DNA from: Holosporaceae bacterium 'Namur'
Lineage (GTDB): Bacteria > Pseudomonadota > Alphaproteobacteria > Rickettsiales > Midichloriaceae
Length of the DNA: 23,155 nucleotides
NCBI GenBank assembly: GCA_014116815.1
Contig: JACGYV010000017.1
Coordinates: forward strand, 1 to 23,155
Direction: 5' to 3'
The notes beneath the pieces are model-generated. The model was given only the letters and a program-made list of their open reading frames with translations, did not search any database and was not told the origin of the DNA. Below are positions 1-9,070 of the stretch, one piece after another. A program made the translations under genes and the position numbers. Position 1 is the stretch's first letter; the number at the start of each line of letters is the position of its first letter.

Positions 1-3000
1 TATCTTAATTACATCTTTATTAAATGCTTTAAGATAGTCTTTTAAATCATTTTTGTTTAGATCATTACTGACATTATCAAATATAACTACTAAGTTTAAA
101 TACTTGGAAAGAGTTGCTAACTTTTCTTCTACTAATTTACCAATTTTTGTTGGAGTTAAGTCTTTTAAGTTCTCAATAGCCTCACCAAGAAATACTGCAA
201 ACTTACAAAATGATTTATACAAAGTTTCAGAATTTTCTGCATTAAACTTCCAAATTTCTTTCTTATTATTTACATCTTTTGTAAACCTACTTCTTATATA
301 TTCTGAAACAAATAAGGTTTTATCAATTCCAGGTATTCCATAAACAACAACTGTATTACTTCTTTTTAAAGCTTCATCAATTAATATTTCTCTTGCTGAT
401 AAGTAAGAATATTTTTCTTCACCCATATGAATTAATGGGTTATCCCAGGGTAAGCTACCACAATAATTATTGTATTTTATTGCTAATATCTTTTTGCTAT
501 CCTTCTCTGTGCTAGACATGTATTCCTCATCAAAACCTATAATGATTGAGTTAGGAACTTTTTTACAAATCTTATCTCTTATCTCTATTGACTTCTGTAG
601 GTCCTTGGACTCTAATCCTTGATCAAAAAATATCTCAATATTTAAAAGTTCTTTTACTATCCAAGGAAATTTAAAATTGATTTCCTGTATGCTATTATAG
701 CTTATGCAATTATTGTTATTCTCGCCACTTAAAGGTGAATTTCTATAAATTATTAATGGCTCATATTTTCCTACTCCTCTATCATCTCCGACAAGCATAT
801 TAAATGCAGTTTTAGCATCATTCCTTTCAGCATTATTACATTGCACCCGTGCACTATATATTAGTTGTTGCTGCATTGGTATTCCTGCTTCACTTAATGC
901 CTTTTCTAATTCTATTTCCTTAGCTTTTATATTCTTCTCCGCTTCCCCAGTAATCCATGAACTAAATTGATTATTATAATTTGTAAGAAATATGTTAATT
1001 TCATTATTTATTTCTACCTGTGATTTACCTTCTTCTTCTAAATCTTGTCGTAGATCTCTTACTCTCATACTTTTATCATCTAATGATTGAGAGCTTGATA
1101 TAAAGTAATTTGTTTTTAATGCTAAAATATCTTCGGAAAGTTTTCTATATATATCACTTACAAAAAAATTATTATATTGGTTATTAGTTTTAAATAAACG
1201 GATATATTCACAATAAGCTTTTGGTAAATCTAGATCAAGTACTTCGCTTAATATCATTAATATTTCTTCATTTTCTTCTGACTTCTTTAAGTTTCCCTTA
1301 GAATTTAATATTCTTTTATTTAAAAATACTTCATAGTTTCCTTGCTGATAAGGTTTTTCTGAATATTTTCCTAATTTTAATAAATTCTCTATACATGTTT
1401 TTTTATCTGATTGATTTGGTCTCTCATTTATGACTGAAACATCTTCTATAGTACTTTGCTTATACTCATTAAAATATGTAAAACTAATGTTGTGTTTGTA
1501 ATCAAACCCTAGATTCTTTAACCATTCTAAATATTCTTCTTTTACTTTATCCTCTTTCAATGGAATATCTGCAGTATCAATTACTGCCTTATCATGGTTA
1601 ATAGCATAATTTAGATATTTAATACACTGATCCTGGCTTACATAGCCTTTTTTCTTAGCTTCAGGATATATTGCTCTTGCATAGGAGCACATAGTACTAA
1701 CGTAAAATTGATTATTATTTAATTGCAAACATTTATTGTTCTGCTTATTAATAAGTAAAGTTTCTGTTTCATCTTGATACCATATATATTGATTCAAATT
1801 CTCAATATCTATATCTTCTTGATCAATTTTAAATATTAAATCATTATCACCTGGTGCAATAAACTTGTTATCTCTAGTTTTAAGATAAAATTCTTTATAA
1901 CATATCTCCATACTTTCTTTTGTTTTTAAAGTACTATCTAAGACTTTTCCAATATTATTTATAAGCGCTCCAACTGATGATCCAATACCCATATAAACTA
2001 CTGAATATTCAGGTCCAGTTTTATGATACATCCCATTTAATATACCCAATATCCCCCCTGCCACTGAGCTTAAGGCTGTTTGTAAAAACTTTTCACTGAA
2101 GCCAACTATTGCTCCAGGTATTATTCCAACTATACTACCCCAATATGCCCCTTTCTTTAAATCATTATTCATTAACACCATCCCATTTAGTGCCCCAATT
2201 GTAGCTCCATATACTGGTGAAAAATATTGCCACTCTAAATGATCAGATATACCCCATATTATTCCTATCACAGCTCCAGAGCATGTAAATATAGGAATTT
2301 TTTGATTAGTACTTTTATCAAACAGCGATCCAAGCAAAGATAAACTAGATGATATAACTAAAGTTTCTATAGGTCTATTAAGAACACTACTTACTGCTCC
2401 TATTAGTGAGCTAGTAATACTAAATATTGCAGATCCACGATTATCAAAAAGTTCATTTATAGGCATAATCTTTAAATATGAACCACCTACTATCCCACTT
2501 ACTGTAGAGAAAATAAGAATTTGCATGGGCTTATTATAAACGGAACTAACTACCCCTGTAATCATTCCCCCCAAAATACTATTATTAATAAATATATCTA
2601 AATCACTGTTACAGTATAAACCTCCTCCAAATATAAACTTACCATATATACCGCCTAGTCCCATTCCTACTATAATAGGTATGAGATCGTGAATAGAGTA
2701 GTCATAAGCAGTTCCTACCAAACCTATTATTGTTCCACTAAAAACACCAAAGTGAAATGCTTCCTTAGAATTGTGGTTGTTACCAAATGAAATTTTTCCA
2801 CTAATTCCCCCCACTACCCCTCCTATACTTCCTAGCACTAATGGAGATATAAGAGCTTGTATTGGGTCGTCGCTTGCTACTCCAATTATTGCTATAGAAA
2901 AACTTGTAGCAACAAATCCCCCTTCTCCCTCTTTACAGTAAATGCCTCCTCCAAATATAAACTTACTATATATACCGCCTAACCACATTCCTACAACAGG

Positions 3001-5928
3001 AAGTATTAGATCCAATAATGTCTTATTAAAATTATTTATTCCAACTGCTCCACTTATTGCTCCACTTATAACGCCCAAAACCAAATAACCACCAGCATCA
3101 TCATCATTACCAAATGAAATTTTTCCAATAATTCCACCCATTACTCCTCCTATGCTTCCTAGTATGAAGGAAGATTTGAGAATATATATTGGGTTAGTGA
3201 ATAGATTTACTAAGATAATTCCAGTAAAAGCACTAACAAAAGCAATAATTTCATTATCTTCATTATTAAATTTCCATACTTTATTAAAATATGAGCGTGA
3301 AGATACCCCACATAGCAAGCCAACAAAAGTATTTTTCGCTAGTACAAAAGAAGTAAAAATTACTTTATTAATAAATATATTGTTATTTCTAGGTAATGGT
3401 GTCTTTGCAATTTGAAAACTGACTAAGTCCTCACATAGGCTAATATTTTGCTTTGTAAAATCTGAAAATGGATAGTATAAAGCCCTTATTAATTTAACTG
3501 TTCCCTCTTGCTTGTCTAAATCAAGCAATGTTATTTCATTCTCACTTGCTATAAAATGCAATCTATTCACATTTAAATTGCCAATCGGAGAGGACTTTTC
3601 TTTTGTTAATACTGTATGAGGTGCAATTAAATATAATTCCCTTAATTCCGGGGGGGTTATTTGCGTTTCAAGGTCAAGTTCAATACCATATTGCCCAAAT
3701 ATTTTAATCACCCTACAATTATCTGAATTCCCTATAACTTCTGAGAGGCCAGGTACTACCCCTTTAAAATAGCAAGTTTTTGATTCAGTTACCTCTTTAG
3801 TTAATTCGGTTCTTTCTATTTTTTGTATTAATTCATCATAATCTTTACTACATTTACTCTCATCGTCTAAAAGCCTGCTATTAATTATTTCTTCAAGCTT
3901 ATCTACTTTTTGAATTTTCAGGTTTTTACAAATGGAAAATAATTTTAGTATTTTAAATTGGACATTTTCATTTAGTTCATATGCTTTCCAATATTCATAG
4001 GTATGATAGCTTTGTTTAAAATATTCCGTTATATTAAACTCTCTGTTTATCACAAAAAATTCATCATTTAATTTAATGTAACATGCATTTAATATATAGT
4101 ATTCATCTATTACACTAAGAATTTGCTCTGACACATATTCGTCAACTTCTTTAATTAAGTTCTTTGCTTCTATCTGATACTTAATATCAGAATTTATAAT
4201 AAATTTATTGTATAAGTTGTATCTCAGCTCAAAATATTTACTAAATGCTTCTATTACATCTATGTTACCATAATTTCTTGTTAATTGCTCAAGTTGCTCT
4301 TGAGTTAATTGAAGACTATTGTTTTTTAAAAAAAAGCTCCCGAACACGTCAAGTAAAGTTGAGAGTTTTTCATCAAAACCTATTTCTTTAATTTTATTGG
4401 TTATAAGCTCATTTAATGACTGTGAATAATTAAGCATATACTTGAAATACAACTCAAATATAGTATTCTTAATCTCTTCAATTTTATCATTTACTTCATT
4501 TTGGATATTATTTAAAAACTCTTTACTATCTTGATTTAAAATTTTTTGAAAGTTGATAGTGATATTGCTAATTTTATTATATTCTTGGAAAGCTAATTCT
4601 ATAGGTTTTAGTAATGTTTCTTCCCTAACTACAGGATGATTACTACTATAATTGACTCTATCTGATATTAAATATTCTAATATTATTTTTAGAGTCTCTA
4701 AGCTTTCAAAATTATTATTATTTAGATAATTGTTGATAGTATATAATAAGTTGTTAAATTTATTAATACTATAATATTTATAAATATTTAATGCTTGGAT
4801 GATTTCCTTATCATTATTTATTACGGTATTGAAATCTTTCTCATTTAACTTAATAGGCTTTTGTTTTTCAAGTAATTTAATAATTTGTTCTCTATAATGG
4901 AAGTCTTTATAAACATGCCTTGTGTTAAGCTCATTAAAGATAATATGATCTTGGTTTTCTTGATTTGGAGCTGGAAAAATTGTAATTCTATCTTCAAACT
5001 CTTCAGCTAATTTACCTAAGAATTGCTCAAACTCTAAAGATAATTCTCTAATTTTAATTGCTTTTTCTATTTTGCTTTTTATGTTTTTTTCACCTTGATA
5101 CCTAGGTCCTCTTGAAAAAATAAAAAGGCTATTGCTGAACTTTGACTCTGAATTATATATATTAGGAATGATACCCTTTATATCTTCAAAAAAGCTCGGT
5201 AATTTTTGGAACCTATCAGTATCAAAGATATAATTATTTGGAATAACAAATGCTAATTTTATGTTTAACTCATTTTTACAATCAAAAAGCTTTTTAAACT
5301 CAAAAGCATTCCTAATTCTTTCTATAATATCTACATCATTCAGTCCTGGCAAATCTATATAAAATATTTTCTTTTCTTTGTCTTGATAAATATTGATCTC
5401 GCTCGTTCCTTTTTCATCCCCTTCACCAATCTTAATGGGTGCTTTATTATTTGGTGAATTAACTAAGACAATTCCTTCTTCTATTCTATAAAGGATAAGT
5501 TCATTTTTTATTAAATAGCTTATCAGTGTACTTTTAGCAGCCCCTGTAGGCCCTAGAAATAATACTAGATACTCGCTTTCAGATAATCTTTCACATAAAT
5601 TAATATTTTTAAAATTATTAATATTACTAATTAATGCATGGGCTTTTTTACATGACCTTATATCTTCCTCAATTTTAAGTTGTAAATTGGAATTTTGCAA
5701 AGCTGAAAATACACAATCGGCATCAGGATAAAAATTTAATAGTATATCTTTTTCAAAAATATTATTAAAATTAGGGTGGTCTATTATTAGGTCTTCAATT
5801 TTATTAAGTAAGCTAGCATTCACCCTTTTAATTATTAATTTATAAACTTCATTAGAATTAAGTTCTTTTATAAATTGCTGATAATCCATATAATATTGTT
5901 CATGGTGAGACTTAATATTTGATACCAT
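1..5928 (-). CDS. Giant multidomain P-loop protein with glycine-rich membrane-like region (partial, C-terminus outside window)
   Basis: The frame is open from an ATG at 5928 to the left edge, at least 1976 residues with no in-frame stop; an in-frame stop at 5953-5955 lies just upstream. The Shine-Dalgarno is weak. Residues 126-134 read GPTGAAKST, a Walker A motif with Ala at the last glycine, and residues 192-195 read DLPG, like the G3 motif of dynamin/septin/AIG1-type GTPases. No clear NKxD motif was seen. Residues about 230-730 are mostly helical and charged. Residues about 860-1325 are glycine-rich and hydrophobic with internal repeats, suggesting membrane insertion. Residues 1573-1726 and about 1753-1800 match the neighbouring 568-residue protein. 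Residues 1864-1871 (GIPGIDKT) and 1944-1952 (hydrophobic strand ending in Asp1951) resemble the Walker A and B of NB-ARC/STAND NTPases, again with a substituted glycine. The function is unknown; a secreted effector or toxin is inference. The gene's existence is certain, its role is not. Confidence 0.9.
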   Translation of the reverse strand, partial: MVSNIKSHHEQYYMDYQQFIKELNSNEVYKLIIKRVNASLLNKIEDLIIDHPNFNNIFEKDILLNFYPDADCVFSALQNSNLQLKIEEDIRSCKKAHALISNINNFKNINLCERLSESEYLVLFLGPTGAAKSTLISYLIKNELILYRIEEGIVLVNSPNNKAPIKIGEGDEKGTSEINIYQDKEKKIFYIDLPGLNDVDIIERIRNAFEFKKLFDCKNELNIKLAFVIPNNYIFDTDRFQKLPSFFEDIKGIIPNIYNSESKFSNSLFIFSRGPRYQGEKNIKSKIEKAIKIRELSLEFEQFLGKLAEEFEDRITIFPAPNQENQDHIIFNELNTRHVYKDFHYREQIIKLLEKQKPIKLNEKDFNTVINNDKEIIQALNIYKYYSINKFNNLLYTINNYLNNNNFESLETLKIILEYLISDRVNYSSNHPVVREETLLKPIELAFQEYNKISNITINFQKILNQDSKEFLNNIQNEVNDKIEEIKNTIFELYFKYMLNYSQSLNELITNKIKEIGFDEKLSTLLDVFGSFFLKNNSLQLTQEQLEQLTRNYGNIDVIEAFSKYFELRYNLYNKFIINSDIKYQIEAKNLIKEVDEYVSEQILSVIDEYYILNACYIKLNDEFFVINREFNITEYFKQSYHTYEYWKAYELNENVQFKILKLFSICKNLKIQKVDKLEEIINSRLLDDESKCSKDYDELIQKIERTELTKEVTESKTCYFKGVVPGLSEVIGNSDNCRVIKIFGQYGIELDLETQITPPELRELYLIAPHTVLTKEKSSPIGNLNVNRLHFIASENEITLLDLDKQEGTVKLIRALYYPFSDFTKQNISLCEDLVSFQIAKTPLPRNNNIFINKVIFTSFVLAKNTFVGLLCGVSSRSYFNKVWKFNNEDNEIIAFVSAFTGIILVNLFTNPIYILKSSFILGSIGGVMGGIIGKISFGNDDDAGGYLVLGVISGAISGAVGINNFNKTLLDLILPVVGMWLGGIYSKFIFGGGIYCKEGEGGFVATSFSIAIIGVASDDPIQALISPLVLGSIGGVVGGISGKISFGNNHNSKEAFHFGVFSGTIIGLVGTAYDYSIHDLIPIIVGMGLGGIYGKFIFGGGLYCNSDLDIFINNSILGGMITGVVSSVYNKPMQILIFSTVSGIVGGSYLKIMPINELFDNRGSAIFSITSSLIGAVSSVLNRPIETLVISSSLSLLGSLFDKSTNQKIPIFTCSGAVIGIIWGISDHLEWQYFSPVYGATIGALNGMVLMNNDLKKGAYWGSIVGIIPGAIVGFSEKFLQTALSSVAGGILGILNGMYHKTGPEYSVVYMGIGSSVGALINNIGKVLDSTLKTKESMEICYKEFYLKTRDNKFIAPGDNDLIFKIDQEDIDIENLNQYIWYQDETETLLINKQNNKCLQLNNNQFYVSTMCSYARAIYPEAKKKGYVSQDQCIKYLNYAINHDKAVIDTADIPLKEDKVKEEYLEWLKNLGFDYKHNISFTYFNEYKQSTIEDVSVINERPNQSDKKTCIENLLKLGKYSEKPYQQGNYEVFLNKRILNSKGNLKKSEENEEILMILSEVLDLDLPKAYCEYIRLFKTNNQYNNFFVSDIYRKLSEDILALKTNYFISSSQSLDDKSMRVRDLRQDLEEEGKSQVEINNEINIFLTNYNNQFSSWITGEAEKNIKAKEIELEKALSEAGIPMQQQLIYSARVQCNNAERNDAKTAFNMLVGDDRGVGKYEPLIIYRNSPLSGENNNNCISYNSIQEINFKFPWIVKELLNIEIFFDQGLESKDLQKSIEIRDKICKKVPNSIIIGFDEEYMSSTEKDSKKILAIKYNNYCGSLPWDNPLIHMGEEKYSYLSAREILIDEALKRSNTVVVYGIPGIDKTLFVSEYIRSRFTKDVNNKKEIWKFNAENSETLYKSFCKFAVFLGEAIENLKDLTPTKIGKLVEEKLATLSKYLNLVVIFDNVSNDLNKNDLKDYLKAFNKDVIKI
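1950..3365 (-). other. Glycine-rich hydrophobic region of the giant minus-strand protein
   Basis: Residues about 855-1327 of the giant are dominated by Gly, Ile, Val, Leu, Ser and Ala with few charges. Stretches such as GSIGGVMGGIIG and GSIGGVVGGISG have closely spaced glycines like glycine-zipper membrane helices. The flanking regions are charged and helical, so the switch in composition is sharp. Membrane insertion or pore formation is an inference from composition; no homologous pore-forming family was recognised. Confidence 0.65.
2345..3200 (-). repeat. Internal tandem repeats of about 108-112 residues within the hydrophobic region
   Basis: Two long units recur with a DNA period of 324-327 bases: the stretch at 2945-2994 repeats at 2621-2670, and that at 3107-3163 repeats at 2780-2836. 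The protein units share LGSIGGVxGGIxGKISFGN, GxxLGGIYxKFIFGGGxYC, and a Pro-[Ile/Met] motif after a hydrophobic run. That last motif recurs four times, with prolines at residues 913, 1022, 1134 and 1186, so the last unit is only half length. The DNA copies remain similar, which points to fairly recent duplication. Confidence 0.85.
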
Positions 5929-6036
5929 TATTAATACCACTTTTAAAATGAGTTAAAGCTTCCTACAAGAACAAGTAAAATTCTTAGGATTCCACATAAC
6001 AATCAAAACAACCCAATAACATTTTTCTAAAAAGGA

Positions 6037-6072
6037 GGGAGTAATTAACAGTAATTTAAATTAGCTACTCCC
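6037..6072 (-). terminator. Probable intrinsic terminator after the 568-residue gene
   Basis: A 7-bp stem (gggagta at 6037-6043 with tactccc at 6066-6072) and a 22-base loop lie just after the stop codon at 6080. On the minus strand the stem is followed by TCCTTTTT. The loop is long and the stem short, so strength is uncertain. If active, it separates this gene from the giant that starts 151 bases downstream. The rest of 5929-6036 holds no gene that I can see. Confidence 0.5.
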
Positions 6073-6079
6073 GTTTATT

Positions 6080-7786
6080 CTATAGTTCTTCATGTAGTGA
6101 AGGACATTCAACTTGAAAGAAAGAAGAATTTTTACTTGGGCATAAATTTTCTAACTCGTACCCTAATACAACTAAAAGATCGGGCTCGTATAAACTGAAG
6201 CTTTGCTCTTGTGCAGAATAATGATTATAACCCGCTTTTGTATCAGCTTTAACGCTCCATAATAAATGGTTAATTTCCGCACCAGCATGTGCAGTAATGC
6301 CAGACTCCTCTAATAATTTTTTACTAAAATGTGCCCGCATACCCGCTCCTACAATCACACTTTTTGGTATCATACATCTTGTAAGTAAAAAATCTTGAAA
6401 GGTTTCATATTGAAAATCATCTTTATTTAAAGAAACCCCTGTCTTTTTATCATTAAAATCTAGCTCATATAAGCCTTTTTCTAGCCAAGGATATTGTACT
6501 CGTAATGCATGAATACCAGAAAATGATATACAGCTTACATCTGTTTCTCCTTTTGATTTTTCAAGATCCATACCAATAGAGCCACCTTTAAACATATAAT
6601 TACCTGATACTCCTCCTCCAAAGTTTATACTTTTTAGCTCTGATGCGGTCGCAGTTTTCACCACATTACCTTCTTTACATAATTCTAATTTTTCGTCTTC
6701 CCCCAATTTTTGGAACTTTTTAAGATTACTTAATCTTTTTTCCTCACTTTCCTTGAGCATTTGCTCATATTTACTATCATGTTTCTTTTGATAATACAGC
6801 TTTTCTGCCTTTTCGAGTTCAACTTCACATTTCCACAAGCTCCATTTGCTATTAGCACATTTTTCTTGCATATCAACTAGTATTGAAGTTTTTTCCTGAT
6901 CAGTAACTTCTTTACTATTCTTAGGTAATGTTTTTTGATCAATATACTTAGCAGCATCAGCTTCATTAACATTTACTTTAATACCTTCCTTTCCAATTTC
7001 AACTTTATCTTGTTCCTTGTCAGCTTTTGATAATTGAATTGATTTTCCAATCGCCTTTAAGGTCGCTTGATTAGACCTAATCATAGGTTCAAAATATCCC
7101 GCCCCTCGTGGATCTTCTACCAACATATTAAGCATAGTTTTAGCGTCATGTTTTTCCGCATTATTGCATTGCAATCTTGCATTATACACCATTAAAACAG
7201 TTTTAGGGATACCAAGATCATCTATTGCTTTTTCTAATTCAATTTCTTTTCCTTTTATATGGTTAGTTGCATCCTCCATAATGCCTTGATTCTTTGGATC
7301 TCTATAATTAGCAAGATAAATACTTATTTCGTTATTAATTTCCTCAGGGGTCATCCCTTCTCTTTTTAAATCACTTTGTAGTTCTCTTGCACGTGAATTT
7401 TTATCTTCAATTAAATCGAACATTGCTTTACTATAAACTGCTTTCCATTCCCTTATCTCTTCCGAAAGCTTTATATATTTTTCTGTTTCAAAAAAATTTT
7501 TGAACTCTTCATTTATTTTGATCATCCTAACAAAATTACAATATTGCTTAAAAAAGTCGGTTGACTTTTCGACCTTATCTCTAAAAAGATCTATAGCACA
7601 CTTTTCCTTGCGAAATATATAATCCCCTACATCATGCAAAAACTCATTAGTACTACCAATCTGATTAGGTAATATCATTGTTTTGGTTAATGCAGAATCC
7701 TGGTAAAATAGTTTGTTTTCTTCATAAAATTCTTTCAAAAATAAACCAAAAAAATTGTTTAAAGAAGTTGTTTGTAGACGGTTCAT
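6080..7786 (-). CDS. Hypothetical 568-residue protein sharing a domain with the adjacent giant protein
   Basis: The family is not recognised. I chose the ATG at 7786 because GAGGT sits 8 bases before it; upstream in-frame starts at 7801 (ATG) and 7849 (TTG) lack such a site and would add 5 or 21 residues. Residues 83-236 align without large gaps to residues 1573-1726 of the giant, with common blocks INNEI, KEIELEKA, QCNNAE, DAKT and NMLV. A second block around Pro433-Trp434 also matches the giant, but here it follows a roughly 190-residue Lys/Glu-rich, probably coiled-coil insertion that the giant lacks. The C-terminal about 90 residues are mixed and contain GAGMRAHF and AGAEINHLLWSVKA. No signal peptide or membrane segment is seen. 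Being next to its paralogue on the same strand suggests duplication and perhaps a joint role, for example partner, regulator or immunity factor; that is inference. Confidence 0.85.
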   Translation of the reverse strand: MNRLQTTSLNNFFGLFLKEFYEENKLFYQDSALTKTMILPNQIGSTNEFLHDVGDYIFRKEKCAIDLFRDKVEKSTDFFKQYCNFVRMIKINEEFKNFFETEKYIKLSEEIREWKAVYSKAMFDLIEDKNSRARELQSDLKREGMTPEEINNEISIYLANYRDPKNQGIMEDATNHIKGKEIELEKAIDDLGIPKTVLMVYNARLQCNNAEKHDAKTMLNMLVEDPRGAGYFEPMIRSNQATLKAIGKSIQLSKADKEQDKVEIGKEGIKVNVNEADAAKYIDQKTLPKNSKEVTDQEKTSILVDMQEKCANSKWSLWKCEVELEKAEKLYYQKKHDSKYEQMLKESEEKRLSNLKKFQKLGEDEKLELCKEGNVVKTATASELKSINFGGGVSGNYMFKGGSIGMDLEKSKGETDVSCISFSGIHALRVQYPWLEKGLYELDFNDKKTGVSLNKDDFQYETFQDFLLTRCMIPKSVIVGAGMRAHFSKKLLEESGITAHAGAEINHLLWSVKADTKAGYNHYSAQEQSFSLYEPDLLVVLGYELENLCPSKNSSFFQVECPSLHEEL

Positions 7787-7860
7787 AAATTTATACCTCA
7801 TATACTTAGTATAAAAATGACTAATAAAATTAAACTTATATGCTTTCAAGTACCATAATT

Positions 7861-7893
7861 TTAAATATTAAATATGTCATATTTAATATTTAA
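7861..7893. promoter_or_regulatory. Perfect 33-bp palindrome upstream of the 568-residue gene
   Basis: The arms TTAAATATTAAATATG (7861-7876) and CATATTTAATATTTAA (7878-7893) are exactly complementary, 16 bp each around one central base. The site ends 75 bases before the chosen ATG, where an operator or a leader hairpin could act. AT-rich DNA makes short palindromes common, but a 16-bp perfect arm is long for chance. Confidence 0.6.
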
Positions 7894-8243
7894 CAACTTA
7901 TTATATTAAATAATTGTAAATACATATGTTTTTATAATTATTATTAGTATATATTTTACTTTAAATTTAGTATAAGTACTTTTCGAACTTAGTTACAGTA
8001 AATTATATTAATCTTAAATAATTTATATAAGTTCTTCTAAAATGCTTAAAATTTCATTAGTATAGTAAATCCTATACATCTTTCCTTCTAAAGTTTGTGT
8101 AATAATATTTAATAGGTCTAGTACTGAAGAACGTTCAAAACAGACCTGTAGTGTTTAGTTTCTTAAGATATAATAAAGGAACTTAAGGAAGAAAATATTA
8201 ATGAAATTATAGGCTATTTTTAAGAGAAGAAAGAGCGAAAAAG
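7894..8243. other. AT-rich intergenic stretch, mostly without recognisable features
   Basis: This very AT-rich stretch lies between the palindrome and the left end of the IS6-type element. Apart from the short open fragment at 8023-8154, I see no gene, RNA or convincing promoter. It probably carries the promoter of the 568-residue gene, but no -35/-10 pair stands out from the background. Confidence 0.5.
8023..8154 (-). pseudogene. Short open fragment, possible C-terminal gene remnant
   Basis: Between stops, a 43-codon minus-strand frame reads like ordinary protein, with a leucine- and isoleucine-rich helical pattern (VLDLLNIITQTLEGK, then NEILSILEELI) ending in a TAA. It has no convincing start or ribosome site, and an IS6-type element begins about 90 bases away. 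It may be the tail of a gene destroyed by rearrangement, or a chance frame. Confidence 0.3.
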
Positions 8244-9070
8244 GGTTCTGTTGCAAATAAAGGAAAGGAATTATAGAGTTGGCGATATAGGGTATAGAGC
8301 TTGTTGATCATGAATATATTTAAGCACCGACACTTCAAACATGAAATTATTATATGGGCAGTAAGGTGGTACTGTAAATATGGGATCAGCTACAGAGACC
8401 TAGAAGAGATGTTATGTGAAAGAGGGGTAGATGTGGATCATAGTACAATATATAGGTGGGTGATATGCTATGCACCTAAACTGTTGGATAAGCTTAAGTG
8501 GTACTGGAAACCTACGTTAGGGTATAGCTGGAGGGTAGATGAGACGTATGTAAAAGTTAAAGGAAAATGGGCGTATTTGTACAGAGCGTTAGACAGAGAG
8601 GGAAATACTGTTGATTTTTATCTATCACCCACACGAAATAGCAAAGCTGCAAAGAGGTTTCTAAACAAAGCGTTAAGCTCTATACCTAGTAGCTCCCACC
8701 CTAAAGCTATTAATACTGATCAAAACCCCGCCTATGGTAAAGCTATAGCTGAGATGAAAGAAGATGGCAAATGCTCTTTAGAACTACAGCATGGACAAAT
8801 CAAATACCTCAATAATATTATTGAGTCAGACCATGGTAAGCTTAAACGTTCAATCAAACCTACTTTAGGTTTTAAATCAATGAAGACTGCTTATGCTACT
8901 ATCAAGGGTTTTGAGTTAATGAGAATGTTTAAAAAAGGACGCTTTGATTTATGGAAGTATGGACAAGGCATTCAAGGTGAAATTAGAATTATCACTGACA
9001 ATTTGTTAGCTTGCTAGAATATTATTCTATTAGCCTAGCCATTTCTTTTTTCTTTATTTGCAACAGAGCC
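8244..9070 (+). mobile_element. Intact IS6-family insertion sequence (827 bp)
   Basis: Inverted repeats mark both ends: 8244-8266 and 9048-9070 match at 21 of 23 positions, sharing GGYTCTGTTGCAAATAAAG, like the GGCACTGTTGCAAA ends of IS26-type elements. One transposase gene fills the interior. The 8-bp flanks (8236-8243 and 9071-9078) differ, so there is no target duplication, as expected if the element arrived by cointegrate formation or later recombined with another copy. Confidence 0.92.
8310..9017 (+). CDS. IS6-family DDE transposase
   Basis: This 235-residue protein is full length for IS6-family transposases, which catalyse replicative transposition into cointegrates. Near the N-terminus it has the family pattern HFKHEIIIWAVRWYCKYGIS with a helix-turn-helix (RDLEEML...STIYRW). 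The catalytic triad is visible as Asp in WRVDETYVK, Asp in NTDQNPAYG and Glu in NNIIESDHGK. I chose the ATG at 8310, which gives the usual MNIFKHRHF start; TTG codons at 8301 and 8304 are in frame but less likely. The frame is intact and both element ends are present, so the element could be active. Confidence 0.93.
   Translation: MNIFKHRHFKHEIIIWAVRWYCKYGISYRDLEEMLCERGVDVDHSTIYRWVICYAPKLLDKLKWYWKPTLGYSWRVDETYVKVKGKWAYLYRALDREGNTVDFYLSPTRNSKAAKRFLNKALSSIPSSSHPKAINTDQNPAYGKAIAEMKEDGKCSLELQHGQIKYLNNIIESDHGKLKRSIKPTLGFKSMKTAYATIKGFELMRMFKKGRFDLWKYGQGIQGEIRIITDNLLAC

Noticed and set aside
53..343. Plus-strand open frame of 96 codons
   Set aside because: It lies antisense inside the NB-ARC-like part of the giant minus-strand gene, whose frame shows clear P-loop motifs; the plus-strand product has no recognisable feature.
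2345..3200. CRISPR-like array
   Set aside because: The period is about 325 bases, the copies are imperfect and they lie in frame within a protein-coding gene.
3152..3415. Plus-strand open frame of 87 codons
   Set aside because: It is the antisense of the glycine-rich region of the giant minus-strand gene.
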